From: Patella vulgata
Taxonomy: Eukaryota > Mollusca > Gastropoda > Patellidae
Assembly (NCBI RefSeq): GCF_932274485.2
Contig: NC_065879.2
Location: 34,590,436-34,654,435, forward strand
Direction of reading: 5' to 3'
Length of the DNA: 64,000 bases
A program made the translations under genes and the position numbers. Position 1 is the stretch's first letter; each line of letters begins with the position of its first letter. Positions 1 to 10,749 of the stretch are shown here, in pieces. The notes below the pieces were generated by a model. The model searched no databases and had not been told where the DNA came from. It saw only the letters and a list, made by a program, of their open reading frames with translations.

Positions 1-59
1 TTATGACTTCATCTATTAACGCAAAATTTTCAACCAAGACAGATTGGTGTCTTGTAAAA

Positions 60-200
60 TCAAGGTGTGCCATGTTCGATCCAGGCGTTCGTCGAGAAAG
101 TTTTACGTGATTTTCCAGGACGAATGACCTGGCAGGGCAAAATTTCCCTCAATGCATACGCGTTGACCGTCTTCGTGAGCCAGCGACAAGAAGGGTGATA
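60..200 (+). repeat. SINE B fragments
   Basis: TTCGATCCAGGC...GTCGAGAAAGTTTTACG (after the B-box) and GGGCAAAATTTCCCTCA with the middle body missing. Confidence 0.45.
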
Positions 201-296
201 ACCCGCATTTAATTTTATTTATTTTTATGTATTTGAAATAGTACCATGAGTGCTGTAAACTATAAAACAACTTAATAGAATATTATTTATTTTCAG

Positions 297-553
297 ATAT
301 CAGAAATTGTACTATGTTGAAGAATTGTAACCCATCGTATGGCGATGGTGAATATTGGCTTAATCCACAAATATTTGTTGATCAACCTGTGAAGATTTAC
401 TGCTCTTTAATGACCACGACTTATCCGACAGAATATGTTACACTGCCTAACCCGAACATGTTTTCTAACGCACATTTAACATCTTTTTGTGGATTTACTA
501 CGGCCAAGTCGTTTGGAGAAACAATTTATAGCAAAGTTCGTGTTGACATAGAT
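297..553 (+). CDS. GON gene exon, N-terminal half of GON domain
   Basis: Acceptor TTATTTTCAG, donor GTAAGT. It enters in phase 1 and leaves in phase 0. The peptide runs from RNCTMLKNC through EYVTLP to KVRVDID, matching the start of GON domains. The ATG at 314 is internal, because the frame is open back to the acceptor and the cysteine before it belongs to the domain. Confidence 0.82.
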
Positions 554-3500
554 GTAAGTCGTTTTTCTATGAAATATCAATTATGTTAATATAATCATTG
601 GTCGTAGATGAAGAAAGCTCGTCAAGCTGTTTTATAGACCCGCGAATACATTTATTCGCTCAATACGGGGTTCAGTTTTGGACTTGTTAGGATTGGAGTA
701 CGTTTGCTCAAAATTGGTCCCAGTGTTATTCCCCTTGACTACTAACCGTATTTGTCGATAACCGTACATTAAACGTCCACTCGACACAAACCAGGCCATT
801 TCGGAACTAAGGTATTGTTCCCCGACAACCGGGAAATCAAAACCACGCCAGTTGCGTGCTAGCGAACATTAAAATAGATATTGAATCATATGTTAGTCTC
901 GAAATGACTGTAGACCCACGGATGACTTAGATACAGTTTGGATTTAAACAGTCGTCTATTAAAATTAAATCAATAAATGGCGGACCAAGCTAATGTTTAC
1001 CGTTAGTCGCTGATGTCACTACCGGAAACTGGCGATGAAAGGCTTGTGAAGCGAGGCTAACATAGCCATTTAGCATGTTACTTGATAATCGAGAATATGT
1101 GGGTGGAGTTATCGTCTGTCAATCAAACTATCGCCAATTCTCATAGACGATGCAGACACAATTGATGCCTATTTCTAGTCCAAACTTCCAACAGTGACAA
1201 TTCCGTTCATAACAAAGTAATTTGACTGAAATTTTCAACATTTTCTTTCTTTATCATCCACTAGCAAGAATTGCCAACTCTTTATAAAACTCTTAACTAA
1301 TGTATCTTTAAATGGGGGTTATGGGAGACTAGCTAAAGAATTGACAGTTCTCGCAATAATAGTTAAAAAATAGTTAACGTGCAGAATATGCTAAAAATTT
1401 CAGTAAAATTGCTCCACTCTGAACCGGTATATTAGCTCTTGAATTTTAGGCTAGTCTCGATCATCATTACAAAAGACGGTACGATAAAAAAACAAACAAA
1501 ACAAAGTCTCCATTATCCATTTTAACGTTTAATTAAAATGTATTCCAGTCCAATAAATATCACAGGCTAGCGATGACATCTAGAGTTGATTATGGTCTGG
1601 ATAAGTTAATAAATGTCTAATTAATAATTTATATAACATTTCAGGCCTAAAGAAAGACCTGCAATAGGCAGGTTTATCTCTTGCATAATTTAAGTCTTGT
1701 TCACATCTACTGAAAAATATATTTTCAGCCTTTACACGTCAATCTTATCCAAGAATTTCCATTTTCCCCGTTTACGTTTTGCGTGTACTAATAGAACTAC
1801 CGTAATGATGCAGAATCTGAATCCTGACAGAAATTTCAATTTCATTTGTAAGAGATCCTTACAATTACACTCATCGTTCACTTTAGAATATTTTGGCGGC
1901 TGTAATGAAACGTCGCTATTCGACTCCTTACGTTTTCAACCCATAGTGTTTATATAAATTGAAATAAAATGATAATATCCAATCTGGAAAACTTGTATAT
2001 CTTACATGTTGTATGAAGCTACGGTAAATGAAATTCAATTATCAATGCGTGTATACAAATGCAACCTGGGGTCACGGTGGCTAAGTGGGTAAGACGCTGG
2101 CTCGCTAGCCTGGAGGTCGGGTGTTCAATCCCTGCATTGACCTAAAAGTTCATTCAGATTTTCGGGCGTGGTTCCCCCTTGTCAGTGATGCAGGGAGGAG
2201 GGCCTGACAAGGACAGCTGTCTGGTCGTTCGGATGGGACGAAAAACCGAGGTCCCGTGTATACATTGGCGTGCACATAAAAATTCCCTTGACAGTTGGAA
2301 TTCTATATAAGAGTAGGCCGTAGTGCCGCTGTCCGGGCAAAATTTCCCTCATAGCACACTGTATGGCGTATGCTCCTCTTCATTAGCCCAGTTCGGAGCA
2401 GAACAGTAGGACGTTAAACTCCATTTCATTTCATTGTTGCGGGCCTACCCTGCCGCTACGCTTTCCCCATGTTTTTATTTTCACAATGGTCTTGTTACAC
2501 GTTTATAGTGCCTGTTCCATTCCCGCTTTGTGAGGTCGTGACCTATCACACACTCCGCGTTCCTACCATGACACCACAGCGAATTACACTTACAATACAG
2601 GGCCCAGTTTCTCGAAATCGTAACTAAAGATAAAATCCAAATTTTAGTAGATACTTCAATTTTGATTGTAGCTAGGCACTAAAATCAACCTAATATTATC
2701 CAATTAAATTACTAAAATTTGGATTTTATCTTAGTTAAAATTTCGTGAAACCGGCGCCTGGTCCCTAATATGCACGCTATAAAAATAGGGAACAAATCTT
2801 ATTGCTATGCGTACAGGGGGGTTGGATGGCTGAATGGTTAGCGTGCGCGCGCTGTATCATAAAGTCTGTCATTGAGTCGACTGGCGTGGTTTCGAATCCC
2901 CGGTTGTACGTGACAAGGAGTAGGGTCGCCTGTCCAACCTCGTGGGTTTTCTCCGGGTGTTCCGGTTTCCTCCCACTGCTATAGACCCCTACGCGCAAGC
3001 GAATTATTGAAATAAAATTAAACCATATGTTGGTCCCGAAATGACCTAGTTTGTGTCGAGTGGACGTTAAACCCCATTTCGCTCTCTCTCTCGCTATGCA
3101 ATTATAGGGTTGCATAGATACCTCAAACTTAACTAACCGTAAGTACGAGCGTGACAATTGAGAAATCGAAACCATATATATACCGGGCCGCTTCACATTC
3201 CATCGATATCACTTTGGTTAAAGCGGACGTTAAACAAAACTATTTCGCACAAACCATTCCAGCAATCATTTTGTCATCAGACGTCAAGCGGTATGGACCT
3301 CCGGGAAGAGGTGCAGAAGCTTCTCGACGAGGACTCCGTCCCGGGTGAGGGCCAGACTGACTGGCTGCTTCGTTAGGATTAGGATTGGATAAAACGATAA
3401 CATGAAATTTATGAAAAATACACATATTTGCAATATATCTTTCGTCATTCTTTTTTCAGACTATGGTTATAGATGGAAATGATCTCAATTTCGCATCTGG

Positions 3501-6470
3501 GAATAAACCCACATGGTTTGGCTATGTTGGTGATTGCTGGGCAATAGGTACCCCATGTACTCTCCTAACAAACACTAAAAGTGGTGTTTTATATTTGGAT
3601 AGTGGTGAAACCGGTCTATTATTTAACACTACAGTAAGACATTTCTCTGTTTAACAATATATACTAACTTTTAGTAAATACGATAGAAAAAGATTTAAAA
3701 CCCAAGATATGACATTTTGGGGTTGGTGAATCTGTGTAGCAGCCATACCCCCCCCCCCACCCCGAAGCAATAGTTACGCATATTATTAACTCAATAAACC
3801 ATTCCTATCGTATTATTATTACTGGTATTAGTAATTAGTAAGTGCAGGGGGATCGCACTACACACAAACAACACCCACAGGACAAACCTGCGGACAACAC
3901 ACAAACTGGAAAGACACTGCAAGCAATAAACAAAAAAGGGTATACATCAAATCAAGAGAATGGATCGGGGCGGGGAGAGACAGTCCTCTGCATGTACAAA
4001 AAGGCTAACAATAAAACAGAGAAATACTCAGCAATGAATACAAGAAAGGCGCAAAAGAAATTATGCGACCAGTCTTGACGATGGTCATCTGCTGAATGAC
4101 CTCTCCTGTCATAAGTTAGAACGTCAAATAGAGCGACAATCCGGATAGACTTTCGGACACGCTAAAAAAATAAACAATTTAGGAATATGAATAAATATAC
4201 TCTTTCAAAAAAAAGTAGGGGATATTGAAATGCAAATACCTATGCAGGTTGTTCTATGATAAATAGTCATGGACACTTGACATGCTTTGAGAGTATGTTC
4301 ACAGATGGAGAACTTATCGCGCCAACAGAACCACTGAGCTGCACATGCGACACGAAATAGCGCCATACACGTGGGAGGGGTTCATTGTCAAATTTGACAC
4401 TTCAAGGAAGGGTTGATGAAAACTGCCGCGTGCTGGTTTATCTATCCATGTTTGCTTTCCTATCGGTTCTTGCATAAGATTTACTGTTTAGCGTATCTTT
4501 GCTTTAGTGTGTTACGTTTAATTTAATCAGGAGACGTGTTCGTCGACGTCAATGTCAACCGACAACTCTGCAGGTATTGGCCGTGGCACTGCAAGATTAG
4601 TGGGTAAGATTGCCCCAAATCGTGATTGGACGGTTGATTAGGAGCATGCCACGACGAATTGCTGAATGTCTGAGGATTGGTGGAGCAATTACTCATTATT
4701 AAGACAAAAATCAAAAACGTCCATTTTCACTTTTGACTGTGTATCTCTTTGCGAGTGAAATGGGGCCGTCAGATAAGCCGCCCATATGAACTGTTTATGT
4801 TCATATGTAGACAATTGGCCTGTTATTAACATTCACTGGTTACCTCTAATAAAAACAGCAGTGCATTTCCGCAATTTTGTATTGTTTCTGAATATCCCCT
4901 ACTTTTTTTTGGAAGAGTATAGATTAAAATAAAGGGCCGATTGCTTTCATTGGTATACCGAGTATATTTGCCGACTAATCAAACCGGTATAAGGAAAGTG
5001 CAGAAAAAATTCGAGGGCTCGTGGTCATAATGTGGCTATTCTTGTGCCATGCTATATAGCTCAGTGCGCTATAGATCATAAGATCTGTCACTGGGTCAAA
5101 TGGTGTGGTTTCCATTCCATGCTTGTACGTGACAAGGCATACGGCTAATCACTTAAGCTCGTGGATTCTCTTCGAGTCCCCTGTCTTATTCGACTTCTGA
5201 AGACCCCTACACGCCAGCGAACTATCAAAATAAAAATTTACCATATTGTGTTAATGCCAAAATGACCTAATTTGTGTTGAGTGGACGTTCCATCAACCCC
5301 ATCTATGGTTAGCTGTGTCAAATTCTCAAACACATGAAGTGATATCAGTTGTTCGTGTAAGAGTAAGCCAACTCTGACTGACGAGCGAAGGAGTTTACGG
5401 ACAAAACTACAATAAAACCTAAGAAGTATTCGGGTCCATCATTGTGCCGTTTTATTGCAGAAAAATTGGGTTACTTTCCCTGGACAATCAGCAGGGCCTT
5501 CTACTATAGAAACGTTCAGTAGATCACAGGACAACCTTACAATTGATATAGCTTGTAGCGGTGCCTGTGCTGGATGTCATCCAGATGGTGATCAGTTAGA
5601 ATTTGAACTGAATTATAATTATGGTACGTATGCATATATTTTTAATTTCGTCTATTTGTGTGTACTGATTGGGTTTTAATAAAAGCAACATATTTGCCAA
5701 ATTAGAACCTAGGTCACACCTTCCCGGTGTAAACCGTGGTCAACCGTTTTAGAAACGAGGAAGAAAGGGGGAATCCTGGGTAAACCGTGGCCAATGCCGG
5801 GAATGTGTGGCCTAGGCGTTAAAATGAAAACAATGTTCGTGTCTGGACGCTGGAACATATACGTTTATCGAGAAGAAATGTAGAAATCACCTTCCACATC
5901 AGTTCGTCAAATTTCAGAATGTTACTAATTATCAATTGAAATTTTATCCTATGGGATTTTCGAGGGTTTGAGATTGAAAGTATGTGGGATTGTCACCGAC
6001 CATTCTCTGAGATATCACTCTGTGTGGCAATGACCTGGTGGGGTGAACTCCTGTCATAAAGATCTTGGAGTACATAATGTCCTTGGCATTTTCAGAAGGA
6101 AATAATCTAACTGAATAGTGCGTTGTACCAATGATCTACTATTTAAACGGTTTATATCCAACTGTCTGGATTTTCGTTTGTGAATATTGGCCATTCCACA
6201 AGCCTTGGCCTTTGCGCGACCGTGATCCTGCATCTGCATAGACTATTAACGTTATTAAGTAAATTACATCGATTGGAGAATTTAGATTTAGAATACAGAT
6301 TATAGGTTTGGTTTGCTTGCTCCCTAAATGCCCCCTGTAATGCCCCCCCCCCCGCCCCGTCCCGTCCCAAATCGTATGCTCTGAAATGAGATACAACATA
6401 TAAGATGGCCGTTTTCTTTCTCGTTTCAGTTCCTCCATTATCTTCTGCTATAGACCCCGCGTGTCAATAA
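297..6470 (+). CDS. GON-domain protein, 3' end of gene (partial, four exons)
   Basis: Coding exons 297-553, 3460-3633, 5461-5623 and 6430-6470 have AG/GT borders and compatible phases (1-0, 0-0, 0-1, 1-stop); about 211 codons lie in the window. The first three exons together encode a GON domain, the C-terminal module of ADAMTS9/ADAMTS20-type secreted metalloproteases, also found in other invertebrate extracellular proteins. Visible landmarks are the opening GDGEYWL, then PVKIYC, EYVTLP, KVRVDID, GYVGDCWA and the closing CSGACAGC, so the conserved cysteines are present. After the domain comes a short acidic LEFEL stretch, then a final exon reading VPPLSSAIDPACQ and stop. The gene enters from the left, so I cannot tell whether protease or thrombospondin repeats precede the GON module. 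Expected to be secreted. The introns are full of SINEs and MITEs. Domain call firm; last exon less so. Confidence 0.8.
772..915. repeat. SINE A fragments (minus 772-868, plus tail 869-915)
   Basis: The minus part reads GTCCACTCGACACAAACC to the B-box region; a plus-oriented tail piece (CATATGTTAGTCTCGAAATG) follows directly, so this is a rearranged pair of fragments in GON intron 1. Confidence 0.6.
1205..1695. mobile_element. MITE family C: plus copy (1305-1695) abutting a minus fragment (1205-1308)
   Basis: About 400-bp AT-rich element without ORFs. It shares with the other copies GACAGTTCTCGC, CTAGTCTCGATCATCATTAC, GAGTTGATTATGGTCTGGAT and AACATTTCAGGCCTAAAG. The minus fragment (AAGTAATTTGACTGAAATTT to AATGTATCTTTAA) joins it head to head. 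Confidence 0.7.
2070..2435 (+). repeat. SINE family B, full-length
   Basis: Reference copy of a second tRNA-derived SINE: A-box-like GTGGCTAAGTGGGTAAG, B-box-like GGGTGTTCAATCCC, a long body (GACAAGGACAGCTGTCTGG, GGGCAAAATTTCCCTCATAG) and the 3' end AGGACGTTAAACTCC plus ATTTC repeats. Its 3' terminus resembles that of family A, suggesting a shared LINE partner. Confidence 0.85.
2600..2762. mobile_element. Small fold-back MITE (family D)
   Basis: Arms of about 50 bp: CAGTTTCTCGAAATCGTAAC ... AAAATCCAAATTTTAGTA and its complement TACTAAAATTTGGATTTTAT ... TTTCGTGAAACCGGCGCC; 163 bp in total. Confidence 0.75.
2821..3093 (+). repeat. SINE family A, near full-length
   Basis: Reference copy. A tRNA-like head has an A-box-like TGGCTGAATGGTTAG and B-box-like GGTTTCGAATCCC, followed by a ~170-bp body and the 3' end GACGTTAAACCCCATTTC plus a short CT repeat. 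A GCTATGC direct repeat flanks it. Short ORFs on both strands here are repeat shadows. Confidence 0.85.
3460..3633 (+). CDS. GON gene exon, middle of GON domain
   Basis: A 174-bp, phase 0-0 exon with acceptor TTTTTTCAG and donor GTAAGA. It holds the DLNFASGN and GYVGDCWAIGTPC segments, equivalent to the conserved AGDCYSA-type motif of GON domains. Confidence 0.82.
3838..4080 (+). repeat. Dispersed repeat P, copy 1
   Basis: GTGCAGGGGGATCGCACTAC, GACAAACCTGCGGACAA and ATCAAATCAAGAGAATGGAT recur at 8717-8960. The 78-codon frame across it is not supported as a gene. Confidence 0.55.
4198..4919. mobile_element. TA-flanked inverted-repeat DNA element, 722 bp
   Basis: Ends TACTCTTTCAAAAAAAAG(TAGGGGATATT) and their complement at 4890-4919, flanked by TA; about 30-bp TIRs. 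I see no convincing transposase in the interior. Tc1/mariner-type TSD; in GON intron 2. Confidence 0.75.
5052..5305 (+). repeat. SINE family A, diverged
   Basis: Recognisable by GTACGTGACAAGG, AAGACCCCTACACGC and GTGTTGAGTGGACGTT; many changes make it an older copy, in GON intron 2. Confidence 0.7.
5461..5623 (+). CDS. GON gene exon, C-terminal part of GON domain
   Basis: Acceptor TTTATTGCAG, donor GTACGT, phase 0-1. It contains the closing CSGACAGCHP motif (CGGYCGKC in ADAMTS9) followed by LEFELNYNY. Reading through the donor would give a hydrophobic tail with a stop within 20 codons, a possible alternative end. Confidence 0.8.
5706..5818. repeat. 113-bp inverted repeat (GON intron 3)
   Basis: Arms CCTAGGTCACACCTTCCCGG and CCGGGAATGTGTGGCCTAGG with a loop that itself repeats GTAAACCGTGG; a small MITE or stem-loop. 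Confidence 0.6.
6430..6470 (+). CDS. Probable last coding exon of GON gene
   Basis: A strong pyrimidine-rich acceptor (TTTCTTTCTCGTTTCAG) is followed in the required phase by 13 codons (VPPLSSAIDPACQ) and TAA at 6468-6470. The good acceptor and phase match support it. Its shortness and lack of conserved sequence keep confidence moderate. Confidence 0.5.
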
Positions 6471-6893
6471 TGGTACTGAAGTCGAGTCAGAGTTTGTGAG
6501 AATTAATCTGAAATTATACTTTTGAGAACTGGAAGCCTGTCGTCTTTAAGTGTTATTTCTACAGTTGCTATTATGGTGATAATACCATATCGTGCGGTCA
6601 TTGTTACGACATGTACAACTTTCTTTCAATACCGATGATTTCGCCGACTTTGAGGATTTTTATCTGTCTTTCTGGCTGCTATTTTATCGTGGTCCATATG
6701 CCATTCAGCCGAAAATATCAGAACATGTCTCCCAAAGACTTTATTGTACATGTAGATGTTATGTTTAAAACATTTTTGGTTGTAAGATTGTGATAGTGAA
6801 TTCTGTGCCAATTTGGTCTTAGACTGTGTTTTTCTTGACCCTTGTACGCGGAGAAGTTTGGATTGGCGTGATTTGGTAGTTTCTTGTTTTAAT

Positions 6894-7220
6894 GTCACGT
6901 TACATTTTTTTGCGTAGTGGCACTATTCATTTTCAGACACACTTGTCTATTTACAGAGGAGGATTCAATAGTATGTGTTAGTGTTTGTAGCATTGGTAGG
7001 TATTAGGTAAATCGTCTTGCCATTCAGTAACAGTCATTTCTATACCACCCCTCTCATTTGTCACGTTACATTTTTTTGCGTAGTGGCACTATTCATTTTC
7101 AGACACACTTGTCTATTTACAGAGGAATAAATAGTATGTGTTAGTGTTTGTAGCATTGGTAGGTATTAGGTAAATCGTCTTGCCATTCAGTAACAGTCAT
7201 TTCTATACCACCCCTCTCAT
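6894..7220 (+). repeat. 166-bp tandem duplication
   Basis: Units begin GTCACGTTACATTTTTTTGC at 6894 and 7060 and differ only by a few bases (GAGGAGGATTCAATAG versus GAGGAATAAATAG). In the 3' flank of the GON gene. Confidence 0.85.
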
Positions 7221-7358
7221 ATATACAAAAAGATCTATATAACAGTATAACCAATACTTGAAAAGGTATAGCATGAATAACGCTTAAAAATAAAATGAAC
7301 AACTTGACAATGTTCAAATATGCATAATTGAAATAGTATCATCATCTAAGTCATTTAG

Positions 7359-8085
7359 GCGCTACGGTGGCTAAGTGGATAGGACGCTCCCTAGTCTGGA
7401 GGTCGTGTGTTCGATCCCTGCATTGGCCGAGAAAGTTCACCCAGAGTTTCCGGCGTGGTTCCCCATGCAGGATCAACGCCGGATTAACCATGGGGCACAG
7501 GCCCCAGGGCCCCCGACAAAAATCTCAGTTGCGTCTAGCCCCCTCCTCTAGAAATGCCATCATTTCATAGCACTCGCATTGATTGGTCCACTGAAATAAC
7601 GCCAGAATGCGCTAATTTTGTGGCAGAATTTTATTTTTTTCTGGGTAGGTACTTCTAAATGGCTCCACAAAAGTGCCTGAAATGCCAGGAAATCACGTTT
7701 CCGGCCTCCAATTTCTGAAAAAATTCCCGGGGGGAGCCCCCCCCCCCCCGACCCCCTTGCGGGGCTTCGCGACTTTGGCGCTCGCGGTCGGCGATCAGGG
7801 GCCCCCACATGTTCCAGGCCCCAGGGCCCCCACCATGGTTAATCCGGCGTTGTGCAGGATGGAGGACCTAACAAGGACAGCTGTCTGGTCGTTCGGATAG
7901 TACGTAAAGCCGAGATCACGTGTACACATTGGCGTGCACGTAAACGATCCCCTGGCTCTTGGAATTCGATATAAGAGTAGGCCGTAGCGCCGCTGTCCGG
8001 GCAAAATTTCCCTCATAGCACATTGTATGGCGTATGCCCTTCTTCATTATCACAATTCAGACGTTAGGCCCATTTCATTTCATTT
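7359..8085 (+). repeat. SINE family B split by a hAT-like MITE
   Basis: The SINE runs 7359-7473 and resumes at 7861 after the 379-bp insert; with the insert and one TSD copy removed the order matches family B. Confidence 0.82.
7474..7852. mobile_element. hAT-like non-autonomous DNA element (MITE), 379 bp
   Basis: The perfect 20-bp terminal inverted repeat CAACGCCGGATTAACCATGG is at 7474-7493 and, complemented, at 7833-7852. It is flanked by the 8-bp duplication TGCAGGAT (7466-7473, 7853-7860). GC-rich, with no transposase ORF. The 8-bp TSD and CA-start TIR indicate the hAT superfamily. Confidence 0.85.
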
Positions 8086-8397
8086 ACTAAATTAATTTTG
8101 GAGGATAAAATAAAAATTGATTTTTTTTAGGTACCTCTGCTCTGAATGTAAAAGGTATAGATTAAAAGGTAATGATTGACATGCAGGACTGTCTGGGGTG
8201 TGCCTTAAAAGATTATCATTAAAATTTTAGTCACTAAGAAAAGGGAAGGCGACAAAGTTCAAAGGAAACATTTGATTTCCTCATTGTGTGTGTGAGAGAG
8301 ATAAAAGAGAGAGGGAGAGAGACAGAGAGAGACAGAGAGAGGGGGCGGGGATAACGTCCACTGATTCAATATCTATTTTAATAATTCGCAAGCACGC

Positions 8398-8715
8398 AAC
8401 TGGCGTGGTTTCGATTCCCCGGTTGTAGGGTCGCCAGTCCAGCCTCGTGGGTTTTCCTCGGGTCCCCCAGTTACCTCCCACTGCTAAAGATCCCTATCCG
8501 CAAGCGAATTATTGAAATACAATAAAAAAAATACGTTAGTCCCCAAATGGCCTGGTTTGTGTCGGGTGGGTGTTAAACCCCATTTATCCCTCTCTCTCTC
8601 TCTTGCACATATAGGGGTCTTTAGCAGTGGGAGGAAACCGGAAGACCCGGAGAAAACCCTAGAGGTTGGAAAGGCGACACTACTCCTTGTCACGTACAAC
8701 CATGGAATCGAAACC
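8398..8715. repeat. Two SINE A pieces tail to tail (+ 8398-8604, - 8611-8715)
   Basis: A plus copy starting within the B-box and ending in CT repeat meets an opposite-strand partial copy just after the CT tract. A (GA)n tract and another minus fragment (8350-8397) precede it. Confidence 0.75.
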
Positions 8716-8716
8716 A

Positions 8717-8960
8717 ATAATTAGTGCAGGAGGACCGCACTACACGTAAAAAAATCTACAAGATAAACCTGCGGACAAGACAGAAAATGGACATTGCACC
8801 AAATAAACAAATATCAAATCAAGTGAATGGATCCGGGGGGCGGCCGTAAGCGGCCACTGCGCTGTACAGTCCCAGGCCTGCGGTGACACAGACTTCACTC
8901 AAATTTGAAAACAATCAGGAATACAAAAAAAGACGTAACAGAAATAATGCAATGACAGAC
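8717..8960 (+). repeat. Dispersed repeat P, copy 2
   Basis: Same order of motifs as 3838-4080 (GTGCAGGAGGACCGCACTAC, GATAAACCTGCGGACAA), ending close to a poly-C tract. Confidence 0.55.
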
Positions 8961-9040
8961 CTTATGATACAACCCCCCCCCCCCCCTCTCGTCTGGAGAA
9001 ACTACATGGAAATTTAACGAATGAAAACACTATATTTATA

Positions 9041-9445
9041 TTAAAGATACATTATTGGAGATTCGATAACGATTTGGCAGTTCTCATTATAATAGTTAAA
9101 AACTAGATAATGTAAAGGCAATTTGCTGAAAATTTCATTCAAATTGGTCCACTATGAACCGAGAACTAAGCGATTGAAATTTCCGCCTAGCCTCGATCAT
9201 CATTACTAAAGTCAGTACAATAAACAACATAGTCTCGATTATCCATTTAATCGTTAAATCATGAAGGAAAGTTGTGCAGTAAATCGGCTCATAATCCACT
9301 AAAGATCGCAGGCTAGCGATGCCATCTAGAGTTGATTATGGTCCGGATAGGTTAATTAATGTCTAATTAGTAATTTAGATAACATTTCAGGCCTAAAGAA
9401 AGACCTACAATAGACAGATTTGGCTCTTGCATAATGTATGTTTAA
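9041..9445 (+). mobile_element. MITE family C, best-preserved ends
   Basis: Termini TTAAAGATACATTAT and ATAATGTATGTTTAA form a ~15-bp inverted repeat bounded by TTAA. The interior is as in the other copies. Confidence 0.75.
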
Positions 9446-9491
9446 TATATTGTCAATTTATTGTTATCAAACATTATATTTATTCGAAATA

Positions 9492-9640
9492 AAAATACGC
9501 CGTAGCGCCACTGTCCGGGAAAAATAGCTCGCATGCCCTCATAGCACACGGCATGGTGTAGACCTGTCTTCATTAGCCGGGTTGGTGCAGAAAAGTAGGA
9601 CGTTAAAATCCCAATTAATTCCATTTCATTTTTATCATTA
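9492..9640 (+). repeat. SINE family B, 3' fragment
   Basis: CCGTAGCGCCACTGTCCGGG to AGGACGTTAAAATCCC; head missing. A second copy of the tail end lies at 9668-9698. Confidence 0.6.
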
Positions 9641-9776
9641 CCTACGTCTTTCGTTCTTTGCGATTTACAGTAGGACATTAAACCCCATTTCATTTCTTTG
9701 TGATATTTTTGATTGCCAATAAATTAGATTATCTGCCTTAAGACAACAGATAAGCGACAGATAAAGACTAACTGGG

Positions 9777-9931
9777 ACCTGTTTCTGGAACTCTTAACTA
9801 AAGATAAAATCCAATTTTAGTAGATACTTCAATTTTGATTGGATAAGCACTAAAATCAATCTAATATTATCCAATCAAATTACTAAAATTTGGATTTTAT
9901 CTTAGTTAAAATTTCGTGAAACAGGCCCATG
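9777..9931. mobile_element. Small fold-back MITE (family D), second copy
   Basis: Same arms (GATAAAATCCAATTTTAGTA ... TTTCGTGAAACAGGCCC) and the same centre (AATATTATCCAATCAAAT). Partial relatives lie at 58305-58440 and 58567-58690. Confidence 0.75.
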
Positions 9932-10261
9932 GTCATTTAGTTTATCATATACACGAGTTATAGAAATAATAATATTTTACCTTGCCTTAACTGTTTTTTT
10001 TTATTATATTATTATTATTACAAAATAATTATTTTATACATGTACTTATACGTGTATGTATTTATGCTTATGGGTGTGTATTTTGGTGAATAAACTGTTC
10101 TCTATAAATTCTGCTTTTGTTTGTAATTTTCTTTACGTGGTTTCTTCATTCATTTTACCAGCCCCATCGGTGACGGGGCAGTTGGAAACACACATTTTTC
10201 AACTGACGGATTGATCTCTCTTAAACTCAGTACACCTTCGGGGGGGGGGGGGGGTGAGTGG

Positions 10262-10710
10262 TCGGTCATTGAGTCAACGTGGCAAGGAGTAGGGTCGACT
10301 GTCCAACCTTGTGGCTTTTCTCCGGGTCCTCCAGTTTCATCCCACTGTTAAAGACCCCTAAACGCGCAAGAGAATTATTGAAATAAAATTAAACCATACA
10401 TAGTTCCGAAATGACCTGGTTTGTGTCGAGTGGACGTTAAACCCCATTTCTTTCTCCATACACCTTATCATGTTTGGATCACAAGGTCTATCATTAAGTC
10501 GCGTGGTGTGGTTTCGATTTCGCGCTTGTACGTGACAAAGAGTAGGGCCTCCTGTCCATTTTCGTGGGTTTTCTCAGGGTTCGCCTGTATCCTTCCACTG
10601 CAGCTAAAAACCCGTACGCACAAGCGAATTGTTGAAATAAAAACGAACGATATGTTAGTCCTGAAAATGACTTATAGCTTATGTCTAGAGGACGTCAAAC
10701 CCCCGTCTCT

Positions 10711-10746
<36 letters not shown>
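10262..10746 (+). repeat. Two tandem SINE A copies
   Basis: A partial copy at 10262-10456 is followed by a diverged copy at about 10474-10690 that ends in a long CT microsatellite (to 10746). Translations of the CT tract (Ser-Leu repeats) are not genes. Confidence 0.75.

Positions 10747-10749
<3 letters not shown>

Noticed and set aside
2821-2900. tRNA gene
   Set aside because: A- and B-box-like motifs are present, but the segment is joined to a repeated SINE body and occurs about 15 times; no mature tRNA fold is evident.
2777-3196. 139-codon minus-strand frame over a SINE
   Set aside because: It is the complement of SINE A plus flank. Similar frames appear at 8281-8724, 13311-13826, 22232-22484, 38032-38236 and 48575-48859 wherever the SINE occurs.
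3372-3388. Telomere-like TTAGGATTAGG
   Set aside because: Only two imperfect units, no array.
4523-4714. Transposase remnant in the 722-bp TIR element
   Set aside because: No recognisable HTH or catalytic motif in any frame by eye.
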